The notes under the pieces were generated by a model. The model saw only the letters and a list, made by a program, of their open reading frames with translations, was not told the DNA's origin and ran no database searches. A DNA stretch of 38,123 bases from Oleidesulfovibrio sp964593925 (GTDB lineage Bacteria; Desulfobacterota; Desulfovibrionia; Desulfovibrionales; Desulfovibrionaceae), in the NCBI GenBank assembly GCA_964593925.1, contig CAZQKM010000022.1, positions 1 to 38,123 on the forward strand. Direction: 5' to 3'. A program made the translations under genes and the position numbers. This document shows positions 17,004 through 24,115 of the stretch, piece after piece (within the stretch, counting starts at the first letter, position 1; every line of letters begins with the position of its first letter).

Positions 17004-17765
17004 TTGTCGTCCATGCGAAGTATGTGGTTTTACTGTGCTTATATGGTTATTACTCTGGGGACTATCCCCGTGTTGTTGTTGCAGCATGTCTTTGAACCAG
17101 GGGGTACAGGGGTACGTGCTGTTTCCTTGTGGTGGCTTGATACCGCTCTGCGCCTTGCCGGCATCAGGCTGCATGCGGACCTGAGGGCTATTCCCAAAGA
17201 TTTATGGGATAAGCCTGTGGTGTTTATGGCCAACCACCAGAGTAACTTTGACATTCCGCTGATTATGCATGCTGTGGGGCTGTGGTACCCCGCGTTTATG
17301 GCAAAGCAGAGTCTGTTGGATGTTCCGTTTTTTGGCGCCTGCCTGCGCGTAGGGGGCCATATTGGTGTTGATCGCGAAAGTCCGCGCAAGGCTATACGGA
17401 GTATCGCAAAGGCCGTTGCCGTGGCATGCGCTGGGCGTTCGCTGGTGGTTTTTCCAGAAGGTACCCGTAACAAAGATCCTCGGGCACTGGGTCGCTTTCG
17501 TGCGGGTGGAGCGGTTATTGCGTTACGTACGGGTTTACCTGTGGTACCTTTGGTGCTGGAAGGTTCGGCAGACCTTTTGCCCTCGGGTAGATGGACTTTG
17601 GGTACGCGTAAAAATGTCTACTTGCGGGCATTGCCGCCTGTTGACCCTGCAACGTATGCGAAGGAAGAAAAAGATAAACTTAACAATGCATTACGCGATG
17701 CCATGGAGCACGCTTATCAGGAGATGCGTACATGTGTGAATGCGGGGAACCCTTCCTTACACTGA
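17004..17765 (+). CDS. plsC: 1-acyl-sn-glycerol-3-phosphate acyltransferase
   Basis: Inner-membrane acyltransferase producing phosphatidic acid, the substrate of CdsA encoded across the divergent promoter region. The 253-residue product has an N-terminal hydrophobic helix (residues about 7-27), the NHQSNFD catalytic HX4D box at 77-83 and FPEGTRNK at 150-157, plus the GGAVIALRTGLPVVPLVL region. The start could be TTG 17004 (GGGAG eight bases before) or ATG 17013; the former has better spacing. Its last 34 bases overlap the start of the RNase J gene in another frame. Confidence 0.93.
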   Translation: MSSMRSMWFYCAYMVITLGTIPVLLLQHVFEPGGTGVRAVSLWWLDTALRLAGIRLHADLRAIPKDLWDKPVVFMANHQSNFDIPLIMHAVGLWYPAFMAKQSLLDVPFFGACLRVGGHIGVDRESPRKAIRSIAKAVAVACAGRSLVVFPEGTRNKDPRALGRFRAGGAVIALRTGLPVVPLVLEGSADLLPSGRWTLGTRKNVYLRALPPVDPATYAKEEKDKLNNALRDAMEHAYQEMRTCVNAGNPSLH

Positions 17766-19396
17766 TGCCGCTTGGTGGCTGTGGTGAAATAGGCCTGAAT
17801 TGCATGCTATGGAGCACGCCCACCAATAGCGTGCTTGTGGATTGCGGGTTGATGTTTCCTGACGCGTACCATCTGGGAGTAGACGTTGTTATTCCCCGTA
17901 TGGAGTATGTGATCAGCCGAAAAGAGCAGGTTCGCGGCATTGTGTTGACCCATGGGCATGAAGACCATATAGGGGCGCTGCCGTGGTTGATTCCCTTTTT
18001 GCGGGTGCCTATTTATGGGTCACGTTTTACCTTGGCGCTGGTGGAATCGAAGCTGCGCGAGCACGGGTTGCTGGATAGGGTTGATCTGATTGCTGTGGAA
18101 CCTGGTGTGCCGCGTGTTATCGGTGATATGACGTTTCATTTTTTCCCGGTATGTCATTCTATTATTGAAGGCTATGGCATTGGCGTGGAAACCCCGGTTG
18201 GTCGGGTAGTGCATACGGGTGATTTCAAAATCGATCCAGATCCCATTGACGGTAACACTACCGATCTTGAGGCCTTTCGGGATTTTGCACAGGAAGGAGG
18301 GGTGGATTTATTGCTTTCTGACTCGACAAATGTCGAACGCGAGGGATTTTCTGTATCCGAACGCGAGATTCAGACCACCTTTACGCGTATTTTTTCTCAG
18401 GCCAAGGGTCGGGTGATCATTACGCTGTTTTCTAGCCATATCCAGAGGATACAGCAGGTATTTGATATTGCCGCGCGCTATGGTCGCAAGGTGGCTGTTT
18501 CAGGCCGTAGTCTGATGCATAATATCGAGCTTGCGCGGGATCTTGGTTATATTCGTATTGTAGGCGACACGTATGTAGATGCCGCCCATATCGGTGCGTT
18601 GTCGGATAAGGATGTGGTGCTGTTGGTCACCGGTTCGCAGGGTGAACAGTTTTCGGCTTTGTCGCGTATAACGTCTGGTGAGCACAAGCAGCTGGATATC
18701 CATTCCGGCGACACAGTCATTATGTCATCACGCTTTATTCCCGGCAATACTCGGGCTATTACTCGGCTGATCAACAACTTATACCGTTTGGGGGCTGAGG
18801 TATACTATGACAAAGTGCAGGCCATTCATGCTTCTGGGCACGCGCACCGTGAAGAGCTGCGTGTTATGCTGCAAACGGTACGGCCAGCATATTTTATGCC
18901 GGTACACGGCGAATACAGGCATCTTGTGAAGCACAGCCGCCTTGCCATGGAGTGCGGCGTACCCGCAGACCGCGCCTTTGTTTTGGAAGACGGCGAAGCG
19001 CTGACCTTGTTGCCCGAAGGTGTGCGTCAAGAGACGCGTGTCAATATGGAAGGCGTTCTGGTGGATGGCAAAGGGGTAGGCGACGTAGGCCACTCCGTAC
19101 TACGTGAGCGCCACATCTTGGGTGGAGAGGGCATGGTTGTCGTCGTGCTGGTGCTGGACGAGAACCTCTGGGAAATTTTGGTGGGACCGGAGATTACTTC
19201 AAAAGGTTTTGTTTTTGAGCAGCACTACAGCCATGTGCTCGAAGACGCAAAATGTATCATTCTGGATCTTTTTGAAAATATTTCTCCCGGAGAAGTGGTA
19301 TACCTGCAGGACAAGATTCGTAGTACATTGCGCCGTTTTTTCCGCAAGGTGCTGGAGCGTGATCCTGTGGTTGTGCCTGTGGTTACATTGGTATAG
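17732..19396 (+). CDS. rnj: Ribonuclease J
   Basis: Metallo-beta-lactamase/beta-CASP nuclease that matures and degrades RNA, with 5'-3' exo- and endonucleolytic activity in characterised members. The 554-residue product carries the zinc-binding HGHEDH at residues 74-79, FFPVCHSI, VVHTGDFKID, the beta-CASP DSTNVEREGFSVSE segment, HASGHAHREEL and YFMPVHGEYRH, followed by a C-terminal domain. Full length for the family. It begins inside the 3' end of plsC with AGGAG eight bases before ATG 17732, so the two genes are co-transcribed. RNase J in a proteobacterium fits the Desulfovibrio-like affiliation. Confidence 0.95.
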   Translation: MCECGEPFLTLMPLGGCGEIGLNCMLWSTPTNSVLVDCGLMFPDAYHLGVDVVIPRMEYVISRKEQVRGIVLTHGHEDHIGALPWLIPFLRVPIYGSRFTLALVESKLREHGLLDRVDLIAVEPGVPRVIGDMTFHFFPVCHSIIEGYGIGVETPVGRVVHTGDFKIDPDPIDGNTTDLEAFRDFAQEGGVDLLLSDSTNVEREGFSVSEREIQTTFTRIFSQAKGRVIITLFSSHIQRIQQVFDIAARYGRKVAVSGRSLMHNIELARDLGYIRIVGDTYVDAAHIGALSDKDVVLLVTGSQGEQFSALSRITSGEHKQLDIHSGDTVIMSSRFIPGNTRAITRLINNLYRLGAEVYYDKVQAIHASGHAHREELRVMLQTVRPAYFMPVHGEYRHLVKHSRLAMECGVPADRAFVLEDGEALTLLPEGVRQETRVNMEGVLVDGKGVGDVGHSVLRERHILGGEGMVVVVLVLDENLWEILVGPEITSKGFVFEQHYSHVLEDAKCIILDLFENISPGEVVYLQDKIRSTLRRFFRKVLERDPVVVPVVTLV

Positions 19397-19499
19397 GGTT
19401 TTCGTAAGAGATACCTTGTGGCTGTATGTCCTGACGGGGCAGGCCGTCCTGGGGCTGGCTGATCATGCTAGTAGAAAAGAGTGAGACACAGGAGGCACC

Positions 19500-19544
19500 A
19501 TGATATGGTGTTCTGCATTTTGGCTGGTTGGAGGAAAGCGGTAG
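19500..19544 (+). CDS. 14-codon leader ORF upstream of the MgtC-family gene
   Basis: ATG 19500 is preceded by a perfect AGGAGG (19490-19495, four-base spacer) and opens a frame MIWCSAFWLVGGKR ending at TAG 19542-19544. The stop lies one base before ATG 19546 of the mgtC-like gene, whose own GGAGG (19530-19534) is inside this mini-ORF. Two Trp and one Cys in 14 codons are notable. It may be a translated leader or simply an upstream start for coupling; see findings. It is too short for homology evidence. Confidence 0.5.
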   Translation: MIWCSAFWLVGGKR

Positions 19545-19545
19545 C

Positions 19546-20277
19546 ATGATTACATCTACATTTATGGGGCTGACATTGACCATGGATGACCTCATGCGTT
19601 TGGGGCAGTTTTTGCTTGCGGCGATATTGGGTGGCGCTATAGGCTATGAGCGGGAAACACGCGGACAGGCGGCTGGGTTTCGCACGAACATGATTGTATC
19701 GGTGGGGGCATGCCTGATGATGCAGATGTCTTTGCTTATGCCGGAGATGTTTCGCTTGTGGGGGGTGGAGTCCGTTGTCCGGGTGGACCCGGGCAGGATT
19801 GCCTCGTACGCCATTGCCAGTATTGGCTTTGTGGGTGGTGGGGCTATTTTGAAGGGGCGTGGTTCCGTGCATGGCCTGACCACAGCAGCCAGTTTATGGA
19901 TTGTAACGGGTATTGGCCTTGCTGTGGGGGCAGGAGTCATACTGCCCGCCATACTGGCAACCCTTGTGGTGGTAAGCATCTTGTTTTTTTTGCCCGCCTT
20001 TGTGTCGCGTTTTGTGCACCGTTCCGCGCGTATGACTTTGACGCTGTCCCTGCATAGTACGGATATTAGCGTACTTGAGCTTATGGCCATATTGCAGCGT
20101 TATGAGGCTTTTGCCATTCAACCCGTGGGCTATGAGCACAATATGGATTCAGGCATAACAACGTTTGTTTTTCGGGTAAGGGGAAGCGAGCAGGCGGGTT
20201 GGTCGGCGCTGGCTTCCAGTCTGCACCAGCTCGAAGGTCTTGCCAGCCTGCATATGGAAGAAGCGCCCGTACCATAG
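19546..20277 (+). CDS. MgtC/SapB family membrane protein
   Basis: 243-residue inner-membrane protein. The N-terminal half has four or five hydrophobic helices with the family pattern LLAAILGGAIGYERETRGQA, GFRTNMIVSVGACLMM, and ASIGFVGGGAIL and TAASLWIVTGIGLAVGAG. The C-terminal half (from about residue 155) is soluble and ACT-like. Family members affect magnesium adaptation, acid tolerance or intramacrophage survival, but transport activity has not been agreed for them. ATG 19546 follows GGAGG by 11 bases. A TTG at 19528 in frame would overlap that ribosome-binding site. It follows the RNase J gene by 149 bases. Confidence 0.88.
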   Translation: MITSTFMGLTLTMDDLMRLGQFLLAAILGGAIGYERETRGQAAGFRTNMIVSVGACLMMQMSLLMPEMFRLWGVESVVRVDPGRIASYAIASIGFVGGGAILKGRGSVHGLTTAASLWIVTGIGLAVGAGVILPAILATLVVVSILFFLPAFVSRFVHRSARMTLTLSLHSTDISVLELMAILQRYEAFAIQPVGYEHNMDSGITTFVFRVRGSEQAGWSALASSLHQLEGLASLHMEEAPVP

Positions 20278-20366
20278 AGTGGTAAAGATGGGGGAATTTT
20301 TTATATACCACGCCCTTCTGTTGACTGAGAGTGGGAATTGCGGGAAACTATGAAATCTTACTTGAC

Positions 20367-20394
20367 TTGATAATAGGAGTTATTACTGTATCAA
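20367..20394 (+). promoter_or_regulatory. Candidate promoter of the small gene at 20509
   Basis: TTGATA (20367-20372, five of six) and TATCAA (20389-20394, four of six) are 16 bases apart. The spacer contains the palindrome TAATAggagtTATTA (20371-20385), and the two hexamers are themselves inverted copies of each other. The palindrome would be a convenient operator. Predicted start is near 20400, leaving a leader of about 108 bases. Confidence 0.45.
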
Positions 20395-20442
20395 TGCAGC
20401 GTCTTTAATAGAGCGCTGTGGTCCTATCCTTCACAAGGCATA

Positions 20443-20472
20443 GCGGGGGCAGCAAGCTGATTGTGCCCCCGC
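20443..20472 (+). repeat. G+C-rich hairpin in the leader of the small gene
   Basis: GCGGGGGCA (20443-20451) and TGCCCCCGC (20464-20472) form a perfect nine-pair stem with a 12-base loop, 36 bases before the ATG at 20509. The outer bases AGCGC/GCGCT further upstream and downstream could extend it. No T-run follows, so it is a leader structure rather than a terminator. Confidence 0.6.
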
Positions 20473-20508
20473 GCTTTGCAGATACAAGCGTATGTATGGA
20501 GGCTCCGT

Positions 20509-20856
20509 ATGACCAACCTAAGTCGTTTTGGCAATTTAGATATTGACTGGAATTTGAGCCCCGAGCATGCAGTGACCATGTATCTTGAGTGGGGTAATAA
20601 TGACTGGCACGCTGAACATCCGCCGGTGCGTTCCAAAGATGATGTTTCCACATATTTTGTAGTAGACACATGGGGAGATAAACCGGTTGTGCGCTTGGTA
20701 CGTAGGAACTCGGAAAAGGCTGAAGAATTGGCTGTAGAACCGTTACCTGACTACTTGGCAGAGACGTGGTTACGCGAGTACGGCGGCCTCAAGGGGATTT
20801 GCGAACCCACTGATGAGATCAAGGCATGGCTTAAAAAAGAGCTTGGGCACGAGTAA
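20509..20856 (+). CDS. Small conserved-looking protein of unknown function
   Basis: 115 residues, acidic, soluble, no signal peptide or membrane segment. It is rich in Trp and Asp/Glu: NLDIDWNLSPEHAVTMYLEW, then STYFVVDTWGDKPVVRLVRR, and ends in WLKKELGHE. It is not a family I can name, though it has the look of a small lineage-restricted desulfovibrio protein. ATG 20509 follows GGAGG with normal spacing; the open frame extends back to 20461 into the leader hairpin, so the internal start is preferred. It has its own promoter-like elements, a leader hairpin and a strong terminator, so it is probably a well-expressed single gene. Confidence 0.75.
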   Translation: MTNLSRFGNLDIDWNLSPEHAVTMYLEWGNNDWHAEHPPVRSKDDVSTYFVVDTWGDKPVVRLVRRNSEKAEELAVEPLPDYLAETWLREYGGLKGICEPTDEIKAWLKKELGHE

Positions 20857-21259
20857 ACTTTTCATATTGTTCTGAACTGTTAGCGGCCCGCTTTTTGGTG
20901 ACAGGCAGCCGCAAAAAAAGTGCCGCCTGTATGATTCCCGTATATTTTTGTAGCAGCCAGATGGTAAGCCACTCCCTTGTCGCGTAGGGTTACCTACAAA
21001 GGAGTGGCGTTTTTTTGTCTGACAGGGCTGCATATCTGTTCGGCGTGCCTAGTATAATTTCCAGCAGATGTAGTACCAGTGCTTGCCCTTTTGCGAACTT
21101 CCTGTTGCCGTTGACAGTTCAGAGGTCTGCCAGGCCCGGCAATTTGCACCAAATGCTCCATGTAGCAGCTGGCACGCAGCGTCACTTGCGTGCGGCATGC
21201 TCGGGTTTGGTTCGCATTGCCTTTTTATGCATCTCCCTTTGAGTATGGAACAGCATGGC
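20857..21259. other. Intergenic region between the small gene and the ferredoxin gene
   Basis: The first part holds the weaker inverted repeat ACAGGC...GCCTGT near 20901-20930 and the terminator at 20968-21016. From 21017 to 21259 I see no gene, repeat or clear regulatory site on either strand. Short frames here have no ribosome-binding sites. Confidence 0.5.
20968..21016 (+). terminator. Rho-independent terminator of the small gene
   Basis: GCCACTCC (20968-20975) pairs with GGAGTGGC (21001-21008) and an inner GTAGG/CCTAC stem closes a GTTA loop; seven T follow at 21010-21016. It is a branched-looking but convincing terminator. Confidence 0.85.
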
Positions 21260-21994
21260 TCATGGTATCAGTCTTTCTGAAGACACGCCAGGAGCCTTTA
21301 TAATATGGCCGCTACATGACATAATATGCTCGCTGATATCCATCGTGTTATTACTTTGCCGCATGGCCGTCTGTACAGCCATGCTCAGCCCCCGGCAACA
21401 GGGTACTTCTATGCGCAGCACCGTGAGGCTGGCAATGCCACTGGTGTTCAGTATCTGTAAGAGTTTTTCAACATGGGCAGAAGTTGGCTCCAGTTTGGGG
21501 CAGCCTATGATCACTACTTTTTCGGCCGCAATGTGTGTATGAAACAGGGGAGAGGCCGCAGCGGCACAATCCGCGGCTACCAGCAAATGTGCGTTTCGCA
21601 GAAAAGGCGCCGTGGGGGGGACCAAACTGATTTTTAAAGGCCAGGTGCCGGGGCCGACGCCAGCAAGAGTCTGGGAGAAAGCAGGCATATCAAAGACGCG
21701 GGCTGCGGAACTGGGGCAAGTGCCTGGGTGCAAGGGGCTAGGGGGGGCAGTCTGGTTGCGAACATGTCCCATGGCCGCAGCTTCATCAAACTCATCTGCT
21801 TCACGTTGGATGATGCGTAGCGCGTCCCGGGGGCATGCCCCAAGGCAGGCCCCCAGTCCATCACAGTACGAGTCTTTGACAAGCTTTGCCTTACCATCAA
21901 TGATGGCAATGGCTCCTTCAGCGCAGTCTGGCACGCACAGGCCACAGCCGTCACAGCGTTCCTGATCAATTGCTATAATGTTACGAATCGGCAT
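21260..21994 (-). CDS. 4Fe-4S ferredoxin-type protein paired with hybrid-cluster protein
   Basis: 244-residue cytosolic iron-sulfur protein encoded just downstream of hcp, probably its electron donor or a maturation partner (inference from linkage; this pairing recurs in desulfovibrios). Near the N-terminus a complete cluster motif C14-x2-C17-x2-C20-x3-C24 is followed by C44, C50 and C54-Pro in which residue 47 is Leu rather than Cys (CDGLGACLGACP). Two further Cys stretches (GCPKLEP and PCCRGLS) occur in the C-terminal half. The missing fourth Cys means the second site, if it binds a cluster, would be 3Fe-4S or use another ligand. Start ATG 21994 follows GGAG by six bases. Confidence 0.85.
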   Translation of the reverse strand: MPIRNIIAIDQERCDGCGLCVPDCAEGAIAIIDGKAKLVKDSYCDGLGACLGACPRDALRIIQREADEFDEAAAMGHVRNQTAPPSPLHPGTCPSSAARVFDMPAFSQTLAGVGPGTWPLKISLVPPTAPFLRNAHLLVAADCAAAASPLFHTHIAAEKVVIIGCPKLEPTSAHVEKLLQILNTSGIASLTVLRIEVPCCRGLSMAVQTAMRQSNNTMDISEHIMSCSGHIIKAPGVSSERLIP

Positions 21995-22029
21995 GCATAT
22001 TCTCCATGAATGTGTTGTTGCATGTGCGG

Positions 22030-22066
22030 CATACTGGCTATAAAAAGGCCGGTCTAGCCCAGTATG
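22030..22066 (-). repeat. Hairpin across the hcp stop codon
   Basis: CATACTGGCTA (22030-22040) pairs with TAGCCCAGTATG (22055-22066), 11 pairs with one bulged base, and the stem contains the hcp stop. It lies in the 59-base gap between hcp and the ferredoxin gene; there is no T-run directly after it. Confidence 0.55.
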
Positions 22067-23667
22067 GCTGCAAGGTCTTCATCAGGCGTGCTAATGGGCT
22101 TGATGTTATATTGACTGACAAGCAACTGTAGTACATTGGGGTTGAGGAAAGCGGGTAAGGAAGGCCCGAGGCGGATGTCCTTGATGCCCAGCGACAGCAG
22201 GGTCAGCAGAATGACCACGGCCTTTTGTTCGTACCATGAGAGTATCAGCGACAAGGGTAGTTCGTTGACACCACAGTTAAATGCTTTGGCTAACAGTAGC
22301 GCGATTTGGATAGCAGAGAACGCATCATTGCACTGCCCTATATCAAGCAGGCGAGGTAGACCACCGATGGAGCCAAGGTCTTTGTCGAAAAAGCGGAACT
22401 TGCCGCATGCCAGCGTCAGGACAACAGTATCTGCAGGAGTTTTTTCCACAAATTCTGTATAGTAGTTACGGCCAGGTTTGGCGCCATCGCAACCGCCTAC
22501 AAGGAAAAAGTGTCGAATAGCCCCCTCCTGTACGGCACGTACCACGGTATCTGCGACCTCTGATACTGCATTATGTCCGAAACCGGTCATGACCATCTTT
22601 CCGGAAGAGTCTTCGGTAAATCCTGGTAATTCCTGTGCGCGTTTGATCACTGCAGAGAAATCATGGTTGGCACAGTGAGGCAGGCCGGGCCACCCAACAA
22701 GCCCTGTGGTAAACACATTATCCTTATAAGAATCCTGGGGCTTCTGGATGCAGTTGGTGGTAAATAGTATGGCGCCAGGAAATTGAGGGAACTCTTTTTG
22801 TTGATTTTGCCAAGCTGTACCAAAGTGGCCATAAAAATGTGTAAACTCCTTCAGCCTTGGATAGCCGTGGCAGGGTAACATTTCACCGTGAGTATAAACA
22901 TTAATGCCGGTCCCTTGGGTTTGTTTGAGGAGTTCGTAAAGGTCACGCAAGTCATGACCGGAGACCAGAATGGCCTTACCTTTTTTATGCCCTAGCGGCA
23001 CTTGGGTGGGCACGGGATGGCCGTAGGTTCCGGTGTTACCGGCATCCAAAAGTTCCATGGCACGCAAGTTTATCGTGCCACATTGCAGCAAGAGTGCTAT
23101 CCATGCATCCAGAGTGCGCTCCACACCGTCAAAACCGGCGGCAAGCCCCTTATATAAAAAATTGTATATGTCTTGGTCTTCTTGTCCCAGAATGGCTGCA
23201 TGATCAGTATAGGCACAGAGCCCTTTCAGGCCATAAAGCAAGGTTTGCATGCATGAGCGGATATCCGCATCAGTATGCAGGTCCGGAGTGCCTGTGGCAG
23301 TGGCCTGGGAGACGATGGTCTCGACGTCTGCGCCTGGCGCAAATGCCGCAGGCCCTGATGTGTATGTAAGACCTGCTTCGGCTGCGAGTGCGTCACGTTT
23401 GCCCACGATTTCATGTATCCAGTCCACGAAGCATTGCGGGTCAAAATTGACGTTGGTCAGTGTACTGAAAAGGCGTGCTGCGGCAAAGTGGCCCATGTCT
23501 GTTTTATGGATGTTTTGGGTGGCGGCGTCCTGCGCTACAATGGCCAATCCCCGCAGAGCATAGACAGTAGCGTCCTGTATGTCAGAAACTTGGGGCTGTT
23601 TGCCGCATACGCCCGTGACGGTGCAGCCGCTACCTTTGGCAGTTTGTTCACACTGATTACAAAACAT
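22054..23667 (-). CDS. hcp: Hybrid cluster protein (hydroxylamine reductase / NO reductase)
   Basis: 537-residue class I Hcp, an anaerobic protection enzyme reducing hydroxylamine in vitro and acting on NO in cells. The N-terminal cubane ligands are Cys3, Cys6, Cys15 and Cys21. By comparison with the crystallised Desulfovibrio protein the hybrid-cluster ligands are all present: His238, Glu262, Cys306, Cys393, Cys421, Cys446, Glu480 and Lys482. It is therefore predicted to be functional. It starts at 23667 after AAGGAG-like sequence (GGAGCC). An HcpR-type palindrome lies about 110 bases upstream. The ferredoxin gene follows in the same direction. Confidence 0.97.
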   Translation of the reverse strand: MFCNQCEQTAKGSGCTVTGVCGKQPQVSDIQDATVYALRGLAIVAQDAATQNIHKTDMGHFAAARLFSTLTNVNFDPQCFVDWIHEIVGKRDALAAEAGLTYTSGPAAFAPGADVETIVSQATATGTPDLHTDADIRSCMQTLLYGLKGLCAYTDHAAILGQEDQDIYNFLYKGLAAGFDGVERTLDAWIALLLQCGTINLRAMELLDAGNTGTYGHPVPTQVPLGHKKGKAILVSGHDLRDLYELLKQTQGTGINVYTHGEMLPCHGYPRLKEFTHFYGHFGTAWQNQQKEFPQFPGAILFTTNCIQKPQDSYKDNVFTTGLVGWPGLPHCANHDFSAVIKRAQELPGFTEDSSGKMVMTGFGHNAVSEVADTVVRAVQEGAIRHFFLVGGCDGAKPGRNYYTEFVEKTPADTVVLTLACGKFRFFDKDLGSIGGLPRLLDIGQCNDAFSAIQIALLLAKAFNCGVNELPLSLILSWYEQKAVVILLTLLSLGIKDIRLGPSLPAFLNPNVLQLLVSQYNIKPISTPDEDLAAILG

Positions 23668-23744
23668 GAGTGGGCTCCTTAAATATAATTGGTTGGTGGA
23701 TAGGCTTGCTGCCTACCTGTAATTATGTTGTCGGTGCTGCGATA

Positions 23745-23755
23745 CGTATACAGTA
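23745..23755 (-). promoter_or_regulatory. Possible -10 region of hcp
   Basis: On the minus strand TACTGT (23755-23750) and overlapping TATACG (23750-23745) are -10-like. With TACTGT, the start would fall about 42 bases from the centre of the palindrome at 23777-23794, the spacing of a class II CRP/FNR-type activator. Only three of six bases match consensus. Confidence 0.35.
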
Positions 23756-23776
23756 GAGCACGTAATAAGGTAATGG

Positions 23777-23794
23777 ATGTGACCAAGGTCACAA
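23777..23794 (-). promoter_or_regulatory. Candidate HcpR operator for hcp-ferredoxin
   Basis: ATGTGACCAAGGTCACAA has TGTGACC and its exact complement GGTCACA around a two-base centre. It matches the CRP/FNR-family HcpR pattern described for Desulfovibrio (TTGTGA-N6-TCACAA) with one mismatch at the outer end. The position about 42 bases before a -10-like element of hcp is that of an activator. An HcpR gene is not in this window. Confidence 0.7.
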
Positions 23795-23900
23795 TATCCA
23801 TAACACATGTGAAATAAATGAATAGGGGGATAGTATGATTTATAAATGGCGCTTTGCTCTGCCAACCTGTGTAAAAAGTGGGAAAAATATGGTTGGAGAC

Positions 23901-23929
23901 TTGACAAGGGACAGGGCTGGGGATAGTTT
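23901..23929 (+). promoter_or_regulatory. Candidate promoter of tRNA-Val
   Basis: A consensus -35 TTGACA (23901-23906) is followed after 17 bases by TAGTTT (23924-23929), or after 15 by GATAGT (23922-23927). The tRNA begins some 20 bases after the -10. The -35 is the strongest in the window. Confidence 0.5.
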
Positions 23930-23949
23930 TCCCCTCTGCCTTACGATGT

Positions 23950-24024
23950 AGGCGCGTAGCTCAGTGGGAGAGCACTTCCTTGACATGGAAGGGGTCGGCA
24001 GTTCAATCCTGCCCGTGCCTACCA
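23950..24024 (+). tRNA. tRNA-Val (anticodon GAC)
   Basis: A 75-base cloverleaf. The acceptor arm AGGCGCG (23950-23956) pairs with CGTGCCT (24014-24020), followed by the discriminator A and an encoded CCA (24022-24024). The D-arm GCTC...GAGC and the anticodon stem CTTCC/GGAAG enclose loop TTGACAT, giving anticodon GAC (reads GUC and GUU). The T-arm holds GTTCAATC. The gene precedes the terminator at 24039 and thrS. Confidence 0.95.
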
Positions 24025-24038
24025 CATCGAACAGTGCA

Positions 24039-24066
24039 GGGGGAGGCCAATGGCCTCCCCCTTTTT
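24039..24066 (+). terminator. Terminator between tRNA-Val and thrS
   Basis: GGGGGAGGCCA (24039-24049) and TGGCCTCCCCC (24051-24061) form an exceptionally G+C-rich stem directly followed by five T. It ends 14 bases after the tRNA CCA and lies only 49 bases before the thrS start, so it may act on tRNA transcription, thrS expression or both. Confidence 0.85.
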
Positions 24067-24115
24067 GTCATGTCATGGGCAGTGCGGGTCAAATGAACAG
24101 CAAGGAGTTTGCAAG

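Larger units (their letters stand above)
20278..20508 (+). other. Intergenic region with a GTGGTA/TACCAC hairpin
   Basis: Downstream of the mgtC-like gene, GTGGTA at 20279-20284 can pair with TACCAC at about 20307-20312 around a loop containing a T-run, which is not a clear terminator. The promoter and leader of the small gene at 20509 occupy the rest; those are listed separately. No other gene is seen. Confidence 0.4.
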
